A stretch of DNA of 64,000 bases from Marinobacterium jannaschii DSM 6295. GTDB lineage: Bacteria; Pseudomonadota; Gammaproteobacteria; Pseudomonadales; Balneatricaceae. The position numbers and the translations under genes are program-made. The notes beneath the pieces are model-generated. The model had not been told where the DNA came from, searched no databases, and was given only the letters and a program-made list of their open reading frames with translations. The DNA lies in the NCBI RefSeq assembly GCF_000620085.1, contig NZ_KK211064.1:124001-188000 (forward strand), in the 5' to 3' direction. Positions 8,295 through 17,558 of this stretch are shown here, in pieces (the first letter of the stretch is position 1; each line of letters opens with the position of its first letter).

Positions 8295-9105
8295 ATATTC
8301 AATTATTCGTGTGTGCCCCGATCCTGTGCGCGGTGAGATTGTTAATATTGGGTTGATAACGATATCTCCTGATGGTGAATTTAATATACACTTATCTAAG
8401 AATTTTAATAAGGTTCGGACTCTTGATGCTAGTTTTACGGATGGGATAATAAGTGAGCTTGTGGATAATATGTCATTCTTAGCTAAAAGGTTTGATAGTG
8501 TGGATGAGAAAATCTTAGTTCTATCAACTGCTTCGAAAGATATAATTAGGTGCTCTCAATTCGGTGGTTTTGGAGTTAACTCAGTTGAGGACTATCCTAG
8601 TAAAGTGTCTTCTCTTATGAATAAGCTGATATATCCTTCTAGAAAAGAGTATGTGCCACGTAGTCCACGAATATCAACAAGAATGAAAAATTTATTCAAA
8701 AGAAGAAACATGTTGGGGAATCGAGGGGATATTGAAAATCACTTAGTAGTTCCTAATTTTCCTATAGATGATAAAAGTATATTTACTGCTGATTTTGCCT
8801 TGAAAAATGGTGCCATGCACATTACCCAGACTATTGACTTTGATACATCGGATGTTAGTAAAAAACATGGTCAAGCTGCGTTAAATGCACTTACTTTGGA
8901 TAAGGCAGTTGGAGTGTTTGGAAAAGAAACAGGTACTTATGTTATTTATTCTGCTACTGCAGAAAAGCAGCGAGAAGTTGGTACTCATCTCGATCTACTA
9001 GATGAGCATACGGAACATTTATATAACATACGTAGTAATGAAGATATGAAAGTTTATTTCGATATAATTGAAGATGCGATAGAAGTTTCCAAAAGCAATA
9101 TATAA
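8278..9105 (+). CDS. DUF3037 family protein
   Basis: A 275-residue protein whose N-terminus (EFWYKYSIIRVCPDPVRGEIVNIG) has the pattern I associate with DUF3037, a family of unknown biochemistry often encoded next to HipA-like kinases. The ATG at 8278 has a strong AAGGGGG ribosome site inside the end of the kinase gene. The 17-base overlap implies translational coupling. Composition is AT-rich (19 of 60 bases are G or C in 8461-8520). By analogy with two-gene kinase modules it might be the target, antidote or partner of the kinase. Nothing in the sequence proves which. No DNA-binding motif is obvious, unlike HipB. Confidence 0.7.
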   Translation: MEFWYKYSIIRVCPDPVRGEIVNIGLITISPDGEFNIHLSKNFNKVRTLDASFTDGIISELVDNMSFLAKRFDSVDEKILVLSTASKDIIRCSQFGGFGVNSVEDYPSKVSSLMNKLIYPSRKEYVPRSPRISTRMKNLFKRRNMLGNRGDIENHLVVPNFPIDDKSIFTADFALKNGAMHITQTIDFDTSDVSKKHGQAALNALTLDKAVGVFGKETGTYVIYSATAEKQREVGTHLDLLDEHTEHLYNIRSNEDMKVYFDIIEDAIEVSKSNI

Positions 9106-9483
9106 ATTATTTTGTCGAGATATTAAAGGGTGCTGAAGTAATTCAGATTATAACGTTCTCTAGGTGTTTGGTAATATTAACCCGGCGGAAGTTTAGATCG
9201 TGGTATAGGTCGTATAACGCAGCCTGTAGACTAATTTACCCGATGTAGTTTCCCGCCGGTTTAATAGCCTGAACAATTGAAAGCTCTATCTTCTTTGATA
9301 GTAGAGAATTGAGAATGAGCGGTGAAAAAAGCCCGCAGTTGCCTGCGGGCGGTTGGACCCTGCCCAGCGAGTGAGGATCCGAAAGGGAGCCAGAACCTGC
9401 CGGAGAAGGATGGTTCTAGCGTTGTTGCACCATCGGCGGCAGGTTGCTGTCGGCCGCTTAGGGGTTGAACCCGGGGGTATAAC
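9106..9483. other. Gene-free region between the HipA-like module and choX
   Basis: 378 bases. The first half continues the AT-rich composition. CCGGCGG at 9182-9188 is mirrored by CCGCCGG at 9253-9259, around about 64 bases, near the point where composition returns to that of the chromosome; this may mark the insert edge or be a terminator-like fold. The minus-strand terminator for choX is at 9325-9350. The track from 9352 to 9483 is the 3' untranslated region of choX, with a short AGAACC/GGTTCT mirror. No convincing gene is seen. Confidence 0.5.
9325..9350 (-). terminator. Rho-independent terminator of choX
   Basis: GCCCGCAG, four-base loop, CTGCGGGC; on the minus strand the stem is followed by six T. 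It lies about 135 bases after the choX stop codon. Confidence 0.8.
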
Positions 9484-10437
9484 TCAGTTGATCTGCAGGT
9501 AGTCCTTGACCGCCGCCAGGCCCGGCTGGCCGTCGCGGGTGGTGACGCCCTGCAGCCAGCCATCGAGGACTTGTGGGTTTTGCACCAGCCATTCACGGGC
9601 GGCGTCTGAGGCCTGCCAGCCGGCGTCGAGGATGTAGCCCATCATCTCGTTTTCCATACTCAGGCTGAACTCCAGGTTATCCAGCAACTTGCCGACGTTG
9701 GGGCACTCCTGTTGGTAACCTTTGCGGGTCAATGTATGGATGGTGGCGCCGCCGAAGTTGGCACCGAAATATTTGTCGCCGCCGGTAAGGTAGGCGATTT
9801 CAAAGTTGGAGTTCATCGGATGCGGTTCCCAGCCAAGGAAGACCATAAACTGCTGGCGTTTTACCGCCCGTTTCACCTGACTCATCACGCCCTGTTCGCC
9901 CGATTCCACCAGACGCCAGTCCTTGAGGTTGAAGTCACCGCTGTCGATCATCTTCTGCAGCAGCTGGTTGCCCGGTGATCCGGCGGCGATGCCGTAGATC
10001 TTGCCGTTGAACTTGTCGGCGTGCTTGCTCAGGTCGGCGAAGTCGGTCACTCCGGCGTCATAGACGTAACGTGGCACGGCCAAGGTATATTTCGCGCCTT
10101 CCAGGTTGGTGCGCACCTGTTCGATATCACCGGGGGTGACGTACTTGTCGATAAACTTCTGCTGCGCCGGCATCCAGTTGCCGAGGAAGACGTCGATTTC
10201 GCTGCTCTTCAGCGCCTCGAAGCCGATCGGTACCGCCAGGGTACTGATCTCGGTGTTATAACCCAATCCCTGCAGCACGGTGCTGGCGAGGGCGTTGGTG
10301 GAGTTGATATCGGTCCAGCCCGGGTCGGTAAATTTCACCGTCTGGCACTGGGCCGGTTCGGCGGCCTGCAGCGCAGTGGAGAGCAGGCCAACACCGATGG
10401 CAGCGGAGAGTTTTTTCAGCACAGGTAGGCGAAGCAT
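9484..10437 (-). CDS. choX: Choline/betaine ABC transporter substrate-binding protein (ChoX type)
   Basis: A 317-residue periplasmic binding protein with a signal peptide (hydrophobic core to about residue 25, cleavage near LQA-AEP). The mature part has TDPGWTDINSTNALAS and VFLGNWMPAQ, typical of the OpuAC/ProX fold of choline-binding ChoX and CbcX, including aromatic residues that can box a quaternary ammonium group (W, Y, F). No permease or ATPase gene is next to it. In Pseudomonas such orphan binding proteins (BetX, CaiX, CbcX) share one CbcVW core, so the same may hold here. It sits 95 bases downstream of betC on the same strand and probably forms one operon with it. Confidence 0.82.
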   Translation of the reverse strand: MLRLPVLKKLSAAIGVGLLSTALQAAEPAQCQTVKFTDPGWTDINSTNALASTVLQGLGYNTEISTLAVPIGFEALKSSEIDVFLGNWMPAQQKFIDKYVTPGDIEQVRTNLEGAKYTLAVPRYVYDAGVTDFADLSKHADKFNGKIYGIAAGSPGNQLLQKMIDSGDFNLKDWRLVESGEQGVMSQVKRAVKRQQFMVFLGWEPHPMNSNFEIAYLTGGDKYFGANFGGATIHTLTRKGYQQECPNVGKLLDNLEFSLSMENEMMGYILDAGWQASDAAREWLVQNPQVLDGWLQGVTTRDGQPGLAAVKDYLQIN

Positions 10438-10532
10438 CTTCAGATCCTCTTATTTTTATTGTGTCGCTTTTTAATGTCTGGCTTGGCTGTTTAACGGGCC
10501 GGGGCATGCTCCCCGGCGTCAGTCTGGCCGGA

Positions 10533-12065
10533 TCAGTCCACCTGCGGGAAGCGGGCGCGTTTTTCCAGGTCGTCCAGGTCGATGTTGTTGCGCATATACA
10601 TGCGGCTGGCATCGAAGATCGGCTGGTGGTCCCATTTCGGTTCGATGCCCTGCTTGTGGGCGGCGGCGATCATGCGGCGGCGTTTCTGGCTGATGATCAC
10701 CTCGCGGGTAATCGCGTCGGAGTCCCAGCGTTGTGCGGCTTCTTCACGCAGCGAGGCCAGCAGTTCGGCGTGGCCCGGGTCTTCGGCCAGGTTGTTGCGC
10801 TCCTGCGGGTCCTGTTTGAGGTTAAACAGCTGATCCGGATCGGGCTGGCTGCAGATGTATTTGTAGTCGCCACGGCGGATCATAAACATGGGCGCGATAA
10901 CGCCTTCACCCATGTATTCGCCGATCACTTCGTCGTGGCCCTGGCCACCGGTCAGGTGCGGCATCAGGCTGCGGCCATCGATCGGCATCACGTATTCCGG
11001 TGCCGTGCCGCCGTGAGCCAGCTCGGCGAAGGTCGGCAGCAGGTCCATGGTGGAGACGGATTCCGCTACCCGGTGCGGTTCGAAGTGCTTCGGTGCGCAG
11101 ACCACCATCGGTACCCGGGTGGACCACTCGAAGTAGCTCATCTTGTACCAGAGGCCGCGCTCGCCGAGCATATCGCCGTGGTCGCCGGAGAACACCACGA
11201 TGGTGTCGTCGGCCAGGCCGCTGTCTTCCAGTGCTTTCAGCAGCTTGCCGATCTGGTCGTCGACGTAGCTGATGGCGCCGTAGTAGGCGCGGCGGGCGTT
11301 CTTGATCTGCTGGTCGCTGACGTTGTTGCGGTCCATCTGGTAGACATGCAGCAGGCGCCTGGAGTGCGGGTCCTGTTCCTCGGCCGAGATCTCGAAGGAG
11401 GGCAGTTCGATCTCATCGTCGCTGTAGCGGTCCCAGTATTCCTGCGGGATCGCGTAAGGGTCGTGCGGATGGGTCATGGAGACGGTGAGGCAGAACGGCC
11501 GCTCGTCGCTGCTACGCACATGGTCAAGCAGGTAACGCTGGGCGTGGAACACCACTTCGTCATCGAAATCCAGCTGGTTGGTGCGCACGGTTGGCCCCGC
11601 CTGGGTGACGGAGGACATGTTGTGGTACCAGGTCGGGCGGTTTTCAAAGTCTTCCCAGTCCGGGAACCAGCCGTAGTCGGCCGGGTAGATATCGGTGGTC
11701 AGGCGCTCTTCGAAGCCGTGCAGCTGGTCCGGGCCACAGAAATGCATCTTGCCCGACAGCGCGGTGCGGTAACCGGCATGGCGCAGGTAGTGGGCGAAGG
11801 TGGGGATATCGGCCGGAAACTCGGCGGCGTTGTCCCAGGCACCGATCTTGCTCGGCAGCTGGCCGCTCATCAGTACATAGCGGCTTGGCGCACAGAGCGG
11901 GCTGTTGCAGTAGGCGGACTCGAATACCACGCCGCGCTCGGCCATGGCGTCGAGGTTGGGGGTGCGGGCGGTTTTGCCGCCGTAGATGGAGAGCACCGGG
12001 GCCGCCATCTGGTCGGCCATGATAAAGAGGATATTCGGCTGTTTTGGCTTCTGCTGCTGTGTCAT
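10533..12065 (-). CDS. betC: Choline-sulfatase BetC
   Basis: A 510-residue sulfatase from the ATG at 12065 (MTQQQKPKQPNILFIMADQ). The longer reading frame upstream lacks a ribosome site and would cover the divergent promoter region. The formylglycine motif C-x-P-S-R is seen as LCAPSRYVLMSGQ at about residue 54, and the metal-binding D-Q pair in MADQM. VFSGDHGDMLGERGLWYK at about 300 and the conserved C-terminus support the choline-sulfatase subfamily. It hydrolyses choline-O-sulfate to choline and sulfate in the cytoplasm. The neighbours are the choline binding protein downstream and the divergent sulfate-ester-type LysR regulator. Confidence 0.9.
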   Translation of the reverse strand: MTQQQKPKQPNILFIMADQMAAPVLSIYGGKTARTPNLDAMAERGVVFESAYCNSPLCAPSRYVLMSGQLPSKIGAWDNAAEFPADIPTFAHYLRHAGYRTALSGKMHFCGPDQLHGFEERLTTDIYPADYGWFPDWEDFENRPTWYHNMSSVTQAGPTVRTNQLDFDDEVVFHAQRYLLDHVRSSDERPFCLTVSMTHPHDPYAIPQEYWDRYSDDEIELPSFEISAEEQDPHSRRLLHVYQMDRNNVSDQQIKNARRAYYGAISYVDDQIGKLLKALEDSGLADDTIVVFSGDHGDMLGERGLWYKMSYFEWSTRVPMVVCAPKHFEPHRVAESVSTMDLLPTFAELAHGGTAPEYVMPIDGRSLMPHLTGGQGHDEVIGEYMGEGVIAPMFMIRRGDYKYICSQPDPDQLFNLKQDPQERNNLAEDPGHAELLASLREEAAQRWDSDAITREVIISQKRRRMIAAAHKQGIEPKWDHQPIFDASRMYMRNNIDLDDLEKRARFPQVD

Positions 12066-12273
12066 GGAAGAGCGACCTTTCTGACTGATCCCCACTACCT
12101 CGGTAATTTTTAAATTAGCTGAGATAATGGAACTGTTGTTATTTTCTGTTACCCGGCGGTGCCCGAAATCGGCCTGACAGGCCGGGTAGTCAGGTTGTAT
12201 GGTCCTCATTGTTGGTTTTGTGACCGGTTTCTGTAAACTGGGCCTGAGTTAATCTGAAAGATAAGTCCAGCTA

Positions 12274-13203
12274 ATGTTACTTTCCGAACAGCTTCCCCCG
12301 GTGCAGAGCCTGCTGATCTTCGAGGCGGCTGCGCGCCACCTCAGTTTTACCGCCGCTGCGCGCGAACTGGGATCGACCCAGTCTGCCGTAAGCCAGCAGA
12401 TACGCGGTCTGGAGCAGCGCCTGGAGCTGGCGCTGTTTCGCCGTATCTATCGCGGCGTCGAGCTGACAGAGGCGGGCTCCCTGCTGTATGAAGCGGTGCA
12501 GGGCGGCTTCCAGCAGATGGCGGTCTGTCTCGAACGGCTGCAGAAAAAACGTCGCCACCAGCATATAAATGTCGCAACTGATTTTGCCTTTGCGGCCTAC
12601 TGGCTGCTGCCGCGTCTGCCCCGCTTCCGCCGCCTGCACCCGGATGTGGATGTCCGCATTATCACCTCTCAGGGGCAGTACGATTTCCTGACCCAGGATG
12701 TCGATGTGGCGGTGGTGTTCGATCGCCAGCCGCCTCAGGGCATGCCGTCGCAGCGGCTGTTCTATGAAGAGGTATTCCCGGTCTGCAGTCCGGCCCTGCT
12801 GGCGCAACTGGGCGCAGTCAGCAGCCATAAGCGATTGGCGTCGCTGCCGTTGCTGAAGTTAGGGGCCGATGCCGGTCAGGGCTGGCAGGACTGGCACAGT
12901 TTCTTTAAGGGCCGTGGCAGCCAGGTGGTTGCCAGCGAACCGGTGCTGACCTTTAACAACTACACCCTGCTGGTGCAGGCGGCGATTGCCGGCCAGGGGG
13001 TCGGGCTGGGCTGGAGCACGTTGGTGGATGACCTGATCGACAGTGGTGTTTTAGTGGGACTGCGCGATTTCAGCCTGCGCTCGGACGGGGGCTACTTTAT
13101 TGCCGAACCCAAGCCCAACGAACTGCGCGAGTCGAAGCAGCAGTTTATCGACTGGCTGCTGTCGGAACAGGGCGAAGCAACCGCTGCGCAGGCCGAGGCG
13201 TAA
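12274..13203 (+). CDS. LysR-family regulator of choline-sulfate use
   Basis: A 309-residue LysR protein divergent from betC. Winged helix in the first 65 residues (SFTAAARELGSTQSAVSQQIRGLEQRL) and effector domain from about 95. The sequence pattern and the position next to betC fit the family annotated as choline sulfate utilisation regulator. It probably responds to choline sulfate or choline and activates betC-choX. The 208-base divergent region contains TAATTT-TT-AAATTA and the hairpin GGCCT-GAC-AGGCC (12171-12183), either of which could be an operator. The C-terminus is extended by a short Ala/Glu-rich tail. Confidence 0.83.
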   Translation: MLLSEQLPPVQSLLIFEAAARHLSFTAAARELGSTQSAVSQQIRGLEQRLELALFRRIYRGVELTEAGSLLYEAVQGGFQQMAVCLERLQKKRRHQHINVATDFAFAAYWLLPRLPRFRRLHPDVDVRIITSQGQYDFLTQDVDVAVVFDRQPPQGMPSQRLFYEEVFPVCSPALLAQLGAVSSHKRLASLPLLKLGADAGQGWQDWHSFFKGRGSQVVASEPVLTFNNYTLLVQAAIAGQGVGLGWSTLVDDLIDSGVLVGLRDFSLRSDGGYFIAEPKPNELRESKQQFIDWLLSEQGEATAAQAEA

Positions 13204-13302
13204 GGACGCCCGGGCTCTGAATTGAGCGACTCGCCTCCATTCCGCCCTGGTCAGGGCTGCTGCAAACGGGTTTGAACGTTAATTTTTAAACCGATAGTGC
13301 AA

Positions 13303-13316
13303 TTGATGCACATCAA
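13303..13316 (+). promoter_or_regulatory. FNR/ANR/DNR box of the nos operon
   Basis: TTGAT-GCAC-ATCAA, a perfect match to the TTGAT-N4-ATCAA consensus. Its centre (13309.5) is 41.5 bases before a TSS predicted at 13351, from the -10 candidate TATGCT at 13339-13344, which is the class II activator position. It implies induction of nosR by an FNR-family regulator under low oxygen, or by a DNR-type regulator with nitric oxide. Confidence 0.85.
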
Positions 13317-13387
13317 TTCCTGAATGCGGCAACAGGAATATGCTCGACCTATAAGTTGTATTTGTTATGCATTTTATAGGTCCCGAT

Positions 13388-15547
13388 ATGACCGCCCGAT
13401 CTGTTTTCCGCGCCTGTAGCGCCGTGCTGTTTCTTTTCCTGTTGCTGACCTCGGCAGCCCGCGCCATGGCACCTGTCAGCGAATCCCAACAGCTGGAAAG
13501 CCTGCGCCAGGCATTTCCCGAAGCCACCCTTATCAGTGAGAAGCAGCCGCATGGTGACAGCCAGCTGCCGCTGCGCACCCTCTACCACGATGAAGAGATT
13601 ATCGGCTACGCCTTCGAATCCGATGATGTGGTCAGTATCGCCGCCTATTCCGGCAAGCCGATCAATATGCTGGTGGCGATGGACCTGGAGGGACGCTTCA
13701 AGGTCAGCCGGGTACTGAGCCATAAGGAGCCGATCCTGCTGGTGGGTATTCCGGAGCAGAAGCTGTTCGACTTTGCCGACCAGTACCTGCAGATGGGCGT
13801 GACCGACCGGGTCCGGGTCGGCGCGGCCAACAGCGATGATGTGATCAGTGTCGATGCGGTTTCCGGAGCCACCGTGACCGTGATGGTGGTGAACGAAACC
13901 ATTATGCGCGCGGCGCAGAAAGTGGCGCGCGAGCTGGGGCTGGCCGGGATGAGTGCGGTGGCCAAGGTACCGCCTGCAACCATCAAACCGGACGTTTACC
14001 GCCAGGCCGACTGGACTCAGCTCACCGGTGACGGCTCGGTGCGTCGTCTCTACCTCGACCGGGGTACTGTCGACGATGCCTTTGTCGGCACCGCTGCCGA
14101 GGATCAGGGCGTTGGCAAACAGAAGGGTAAGCGCCAGCAGGCCTTTGTCGAGTTGTTCTATGCCCCGGTGAATATTCCCACTATCGGCCGTAACCTGCTC
14201 GGCGACAGCCAGTACAACTGGCTGATGGGCGAGATCAATCCCGGCGATCAGGTGATCGCGGTGATGGGCCGGGGCCGTTACTCCTTCAAGGGTAATGGCT
14301 ATGTCCGTGGCGGTATCTTCGACCGCACCCAGCTGCAGCAGGGCGGTCAGGTGATCAGTTTCCACGACACCGATTACTACCGCCTCGACGATGTCTATAT
14401 CGACGGCTTCCCTGACTTTGATGAGATGGCGCTGTTTATCGTCCGTGCCGGTTATGACTTCGACCTCGGCCAGCCGTGGCAGCTGGAGCTGCTGGTGCGA
14501 CGCCAGGTCGGCGCATTGGACAGTGTCTTTACCAGCTTCTTCGGCGATTACAGCACCCCGGAACAGTATATCGACCGGCCGGCACCGCCGGTGATCGAGC
14601 AGGCCGAGCCGGAGCCGCTGTGGGTATCGGTCTGGCGTGAGCGCGCCTTCCAGATCGGCGTCCTCAGCGTCAGCCTGGTGCTGCTGACCGTGATTATCTT
14701 CCTGCAGGACTGGCTGGTGCGTTACCCGCGCCTGCTGCACAACATCCGCCGGGTGTTCCTCGCCTATACCGTGTTGTTTATTGGCTGGTACACCCTGGGG
14801 CAGCTGTCGATCGTCAATGTGTTTACCTTCCTGCATGCGCTGCAGGGCGAGTTCCAGTGGCAGACCTTCCTGCTCGACCCGATGCTGTTCATCCTCTGGG
14901 GCTTTGTCGCTATGACCCTGCTGTTGTGGGGACGCGGTATCTTCTGCGGCTGGCTCTGCCCGTTCGGTGCGCTGCAGGAGCTGATCAACGAAGCCGCCCG
15001 CAAGCTGAAGGTGAAACAGTACGAGCTGCCGTTTGCGGTGCACGAGCGCCTCTGGGCGATCAAGTACATCATCCTGCTGCTGTTGTTCGCCGTCTCGCTG
15101 GAGTCCCTCACCGAGGCCGAACGCTATGCCGAGGTGGAGCCGTTCAAGACCGCCATCATGCTGAAGTTCCAGCGTGAGTGGGGCTATGTGCTCTATGCCG
15201 CGGTGCTGCTGTTTATCTCGATTTTCACCCGCAAGGTCTACTGCCGTTATATCTGCCCGCTGGGCGCTGCGCTGGCGATCCCGTCCCGGCTGCGGCTGTT
15301 CGACTGGCTGAAGCGGCGTAAGGAGTGCGGGCAGCCCTGCCGGGTCTGCGCCAATGAGTGCGAGATCCAGGCGATCCATCCCGATGGAACCATTAATGCC
15401 AACGAGTGCCACCACTGTCTTGATTGCCAGATGACCTATCACAATCACGCCAAGTGCCCACCGCTGGTGCAGAAACGCCGTAAAGCGCTGAAACAGGCGC
15501 AGGCAAACAAAATACCAACCGTAGAAATCAGCGACCCGGCCAGCTAA
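13388..15547 (+). CDS. nosR: Nitrous oxide reductase expression regulator NosR
   Basis: A 719-residue polytopic flavo-iron-sulfur protein. A signal peptide is followed by a periplasmic FMN-binding domain with SGATVT (covalent flavin site) near residue 160, membrane segments between about 420 and 610 with CGWLCPFGA (about 520) and CRYICPLGA (about 618), and two C-terminal 4Fe-4S motifs (CGQPCRVCANEC at 647, CHHCLDC at 674). NosR supplies electrons to, and is needed for, nosZ expression and activity. The ATG at 13388 is preferred because it leaves a 37-base leader from the predicted TSS. The ATG at 13367 would have almost no leader and no ribosome site. Confidence 0.93.
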   Translation: MTARSVFRACSAVLFLFLLLTSAARAMAPVSESQQLESLRQAFPEATLISEKQPHGDSQLPLRTLYHDEEIIGYAFESDDVVSIAAYSGKPINMLVAMDLEGRFKVSRVLSHKEPILLVGIPEQKLFDFADQYLQMGVTDRVRVGAANSDDVISVDAVSGATVTVMVVNETIMRAAQKVARELGLAGMSAVAKVPPATIKPDVYRQADWTQLTGDGSVRRLYLDRGTVDDAFVGTAAEDQGVGKQKGKRQQAFVELFYAPVNIPTIGRNLLGDSQYNWLMGEINPGDQVIAVMGRGRYSFKGNGYVRGGIFDRTQLQQGGQVISFHDTDYYRLDDVYIDGFPDFDEMALFIVRAGYDFDLGQPWQLELLVRRQVGALDSVFTSFFGDYSTPEQYIDRPAPPVIEQAEPEPLWVSVWRERAFQIGVLSVSLVLLTVIIFLQDWLVRYPRLLHNIRRVFLAYTVLFIGWYTLGQLSIVNVFTFLHALQGEFQWQTFLLDPMLFILWGFVAMTLLLWGRGIFCGWLCPFGALQELINEAARKLKVKQYELPFAVHERLWAIKYIILLLLFAVSLESLTEAERYAEVEPFKTAIMLKFQREWGYVLYAAVLLFISIFTRKVYCRYICPLGAALAIPSRLRLFDWLKRRKECGQPCRVCANECEIQAIHPDGTINANECHHCLDCQMTYHNHAKCPPLVQKRRKALKQAQANKIPTVEISDPAS

Positions 15548-15592
15548 GGCCTGACCGGCGCCTCTGGACACGATAAAAATCGGAGATTTACC

Positions 15593-17503
15593 ATGATTAA
15601 CCCGAAGGATAAGAATCTGCCCGAGATCGACACCCAGGATTCTCAGGCCAGTGAACATGTGAAGCTGAGCCGTCGTCTGTTTCTCGGTGGTGGCGCGGCG
15701 CTGGTGGGCGCGGGCGCGGCCGGCCTCGGCGGCTCCTTGCTGACGGCGAATGTGCAGGCGGCGGGCAACAGCAATGCGGCCCATATCAATGTCGGCCCGG
15801 GTGAGCTGGACGAGTACTATGGTTTCTGGAGTGGTGGTCACTCCGGTGAGGTGCGTATCCTCGGCCTGCCATCGATGCGCGAACTGATGCGTATCCCGGT
15901 GTTTAACGTCGACAGCGCCACCGGCTGGGGCCTGACCAACGAGAGTAAGGCGGTGCTGGGCGAAAACGCCCCGCTGGGCGGCGACTGTCACCACCCGCAT
16001 ATGAGTATGACCGACGGCCAGTACGACGGTAAGTACGTCTTTATCAACGACAAGGCCAACTCCCGTGTCGCCCGTATCCGTGGCGACATTATGAAGACCG
16101 ATAAGATCACTACCATCCCCAACACCCAGGCGATCCACGGCCTGCGGGTACAGAAAGTGCCCTACACCAAGTACATCTTCGCTAACGCCGAGTTCCGTAT
16201 CCCGCACCCGAACAACGGCCTGGCGATGGATGCGATCGATAAGTACTACACCCTGTTCTCCGCGGTAAACGCAGAAACCATGGAGGTCGACTGGCAGGTG
16301 ATCGTCGACGGTAACCTCGACAACACCGATGCCGACTACACCGGTAAGTACGCTTTCTCCACCTGTTATAACGCCGAGGGTGCGGTCGATCTGGCCGGCT
16401 CCATGCGCGATGAGCGTGACCACCTGGTGATCTTCAATATCGAGCGTATCGAAGCGGCGGTGAAAGCCGGTAACTTCCAGACCCTGGGCGATTCCAAGGT
16501 GCCGGTGGTGAATGGCCGTAAGGGCTCTGATCTGACCGCCTATGTGCCGGTACCGAAGAACCCGCATGGCATCAACACCGCGCCGGGCGGCAAGTACGCC
16601 GTGGCCAACGGTAAGCTGTCACCGACCGTCACCGTGTTTGAGCTGGCGAAGTTCGATGCGCTGTTCGACGGCAGCATCAAGCCGCGTGATACCGTGGTAG
16701 CGGAAGTGGAGCTGGGACTGGGGCCGTTGCATACCGCCTTCGATAACCGCGGCAACGCCTACACTACCCTGTTTATCGACAGCCAGATCTGTAAGTGGGA
16801 TGTGGAGAAGGCGATCCGTGCCTACAAGGGCGAGAAGGTCAACTACATCCTGCAGAAACTGGATGTGCACTATCAGCCGGGCCATAACCACACCACTATG
16901 GGTGAAACCCGTGATGCCGATGGTAAGTACCTGATCTCCCTGTGTAAGTTCTCCAAAGACCGGTTCCTGCAGTGTGGCCCGCTGCACGCCGAGAACGACC
17001 AGCTGATCGATATCTCCGGCGATGAGATGAAGCTGCTGCATGATGGCCCGACCTATGCCGAGCCACATGACTGCATGATCGTACATCGTAGTAAGGTGAA
17101 GACCGCCAAGCTCTACAAGCGTGACGATCCGACCTTCGCCGGCACCGTGGCGATGGCCAAGGCCGATGGCGTGACCCTGGAAACCGATAACAAGGTGATC
17201 CGTGACGGTAACAAGGTGCGGGTCTATATGACCTCGGTGGCACCGAGCTACGGTATGGACCAGTTCAGCGTCAAGCAGGGCGATGAAGTGACTGTGATTG
17301 TCACCAACCTCGACCAGATCGAGGATGTGACCCACGGTTTCTGTATGGTCAATCACGGCGCGCAGATGGAGATCAGCCCGCAGCAGACCGCGTCCATCAC
17401 CTTTAAGGCAGATCGCCCCGGAGTGCACTGGTACTACTGCAACTGGTTCTGCCACGCCCTGCATATGGAGATGCGCGGCCGGATGCTGGTTGAGCCAGCC
17501 TGA
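15593..17503 (+). CDS. nosZ: Nitrous oxide reductase NosZ (clade I, Tat-exported)
   Basis: A 636-residue periplasmic copper enzyme that reduces N2O to N2. The N-terminus has a Tat signal (SRRLFLGG at about 27) with an alanine/glycine-rich core, marking clade I. DCHHPH at about 131 supplies CuZ ligands, with further histidines across the seven-bladed propeller. The C-terminal cupredoxin domain has the CuA site [12 protein letters not shown] at about 616-627. Length matches clade I enzymes, and no key residue seems lost. It is 45 bases after nosR, with GGAGA before the ATG. An intercistronic hairpin follows it. Confidence 0.97.
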   Translation: MINPKDKNLPEIDTQDSQASEHVKLSRRLFLGGGAALVGAGAAGLGGSLLTANVQAAGNSNAAHINVGPGELDEYYGFWSGGHSGEVRILGLPSMRELMRIPVFNVDSATGWGLTNESKAVLGENAPLGGDCHHPHMSMTDGQYDGKYVFINDKANSRVARIRGDIMKTDKITTIPNTQAIHGLRVQKVPYTKYIFANAEFRIPHPNNGLAMDAIDKYYTLFSAVNAETMEVDWQVIVDGNLDNTDADYTGKYAFSTCYNAEGAVDLAGSMRDERDHLVIFNIERIEAAVKAGNFQTLGDSKVPVVNGRKGSDLTAYVPVPKNPHGINTAPGGKYAVANGKLSPTVTVFELAKFDALFDGSIKPRDTVVAEVELGLGPLHTAFDNRGNAYTTLFIDSQICKWDVEKAIRAYKGEKVNYILQKLDVHYQPGHNHTTMGETRDADGKYLISLCKFSKDRFLQCGPLHAENDQLIDISGDEMKLLHDGPTYAEPHDCMIVHRSKVKTAKLYKRDDPTFAGTVAMAKADGVTLETDNKVIRDGNKVRVYMTSVAPSYGMDQFSVKQGDEVTVIVTNLDQIEDVTHGFCMVNHGAQMEISPQQTASITFKADRPGVHWYYCNWFCHALHMEMRGRMLVEPA

Positions 17504-17509
17504 TCCGCA

Positions 17510-17534
17510 GGCGTCCCGCTGAGGGCGGGACGCC
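17510..17534 (+). other. Intercistronic hairpin between nosZ and nosD
   Basis: GGCGTCCCGC, five-base loop, GCGGGACGCC: a perfect 10-bp stem seven bases after the nosZ stop, with no T-run. It probably stabilises the nosZ message or partly attenuates transcription into nosDFYL, giving more NosZ than maturation proteins. Confidence 0.6.
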
Positions 17535-17558
17535 CTGCTGTCTATTGAGGAGATCGCT

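Noticed and set aside
7168-9260. Transposon or prophage origin of the AT-rich insert
   Set aside because: No transposase, integrase, tRNA target or flanking direct repeat could be seen, so only composition supports transfer.
9261-9596. Minus-strand open frame overlapping the end of choX
   Set aside because: It runs through the choX terminator hairpin and shows a composition unlike real proteins here.
10461-12113. Plus-strand open frame opposite betC
   Set aside because: Antisense shadow of the sulfatase gene, no ribosome site, no recognisable domain.
13349-16567. Minus-strand open frame of 1072 codons opposite nosR/nosZ
   Set aside because: It is the antisense shadow of two unmistakable genes; composition (His/Gln/Gly-rich) and lack of any domain show it is a codon-bias artefact.
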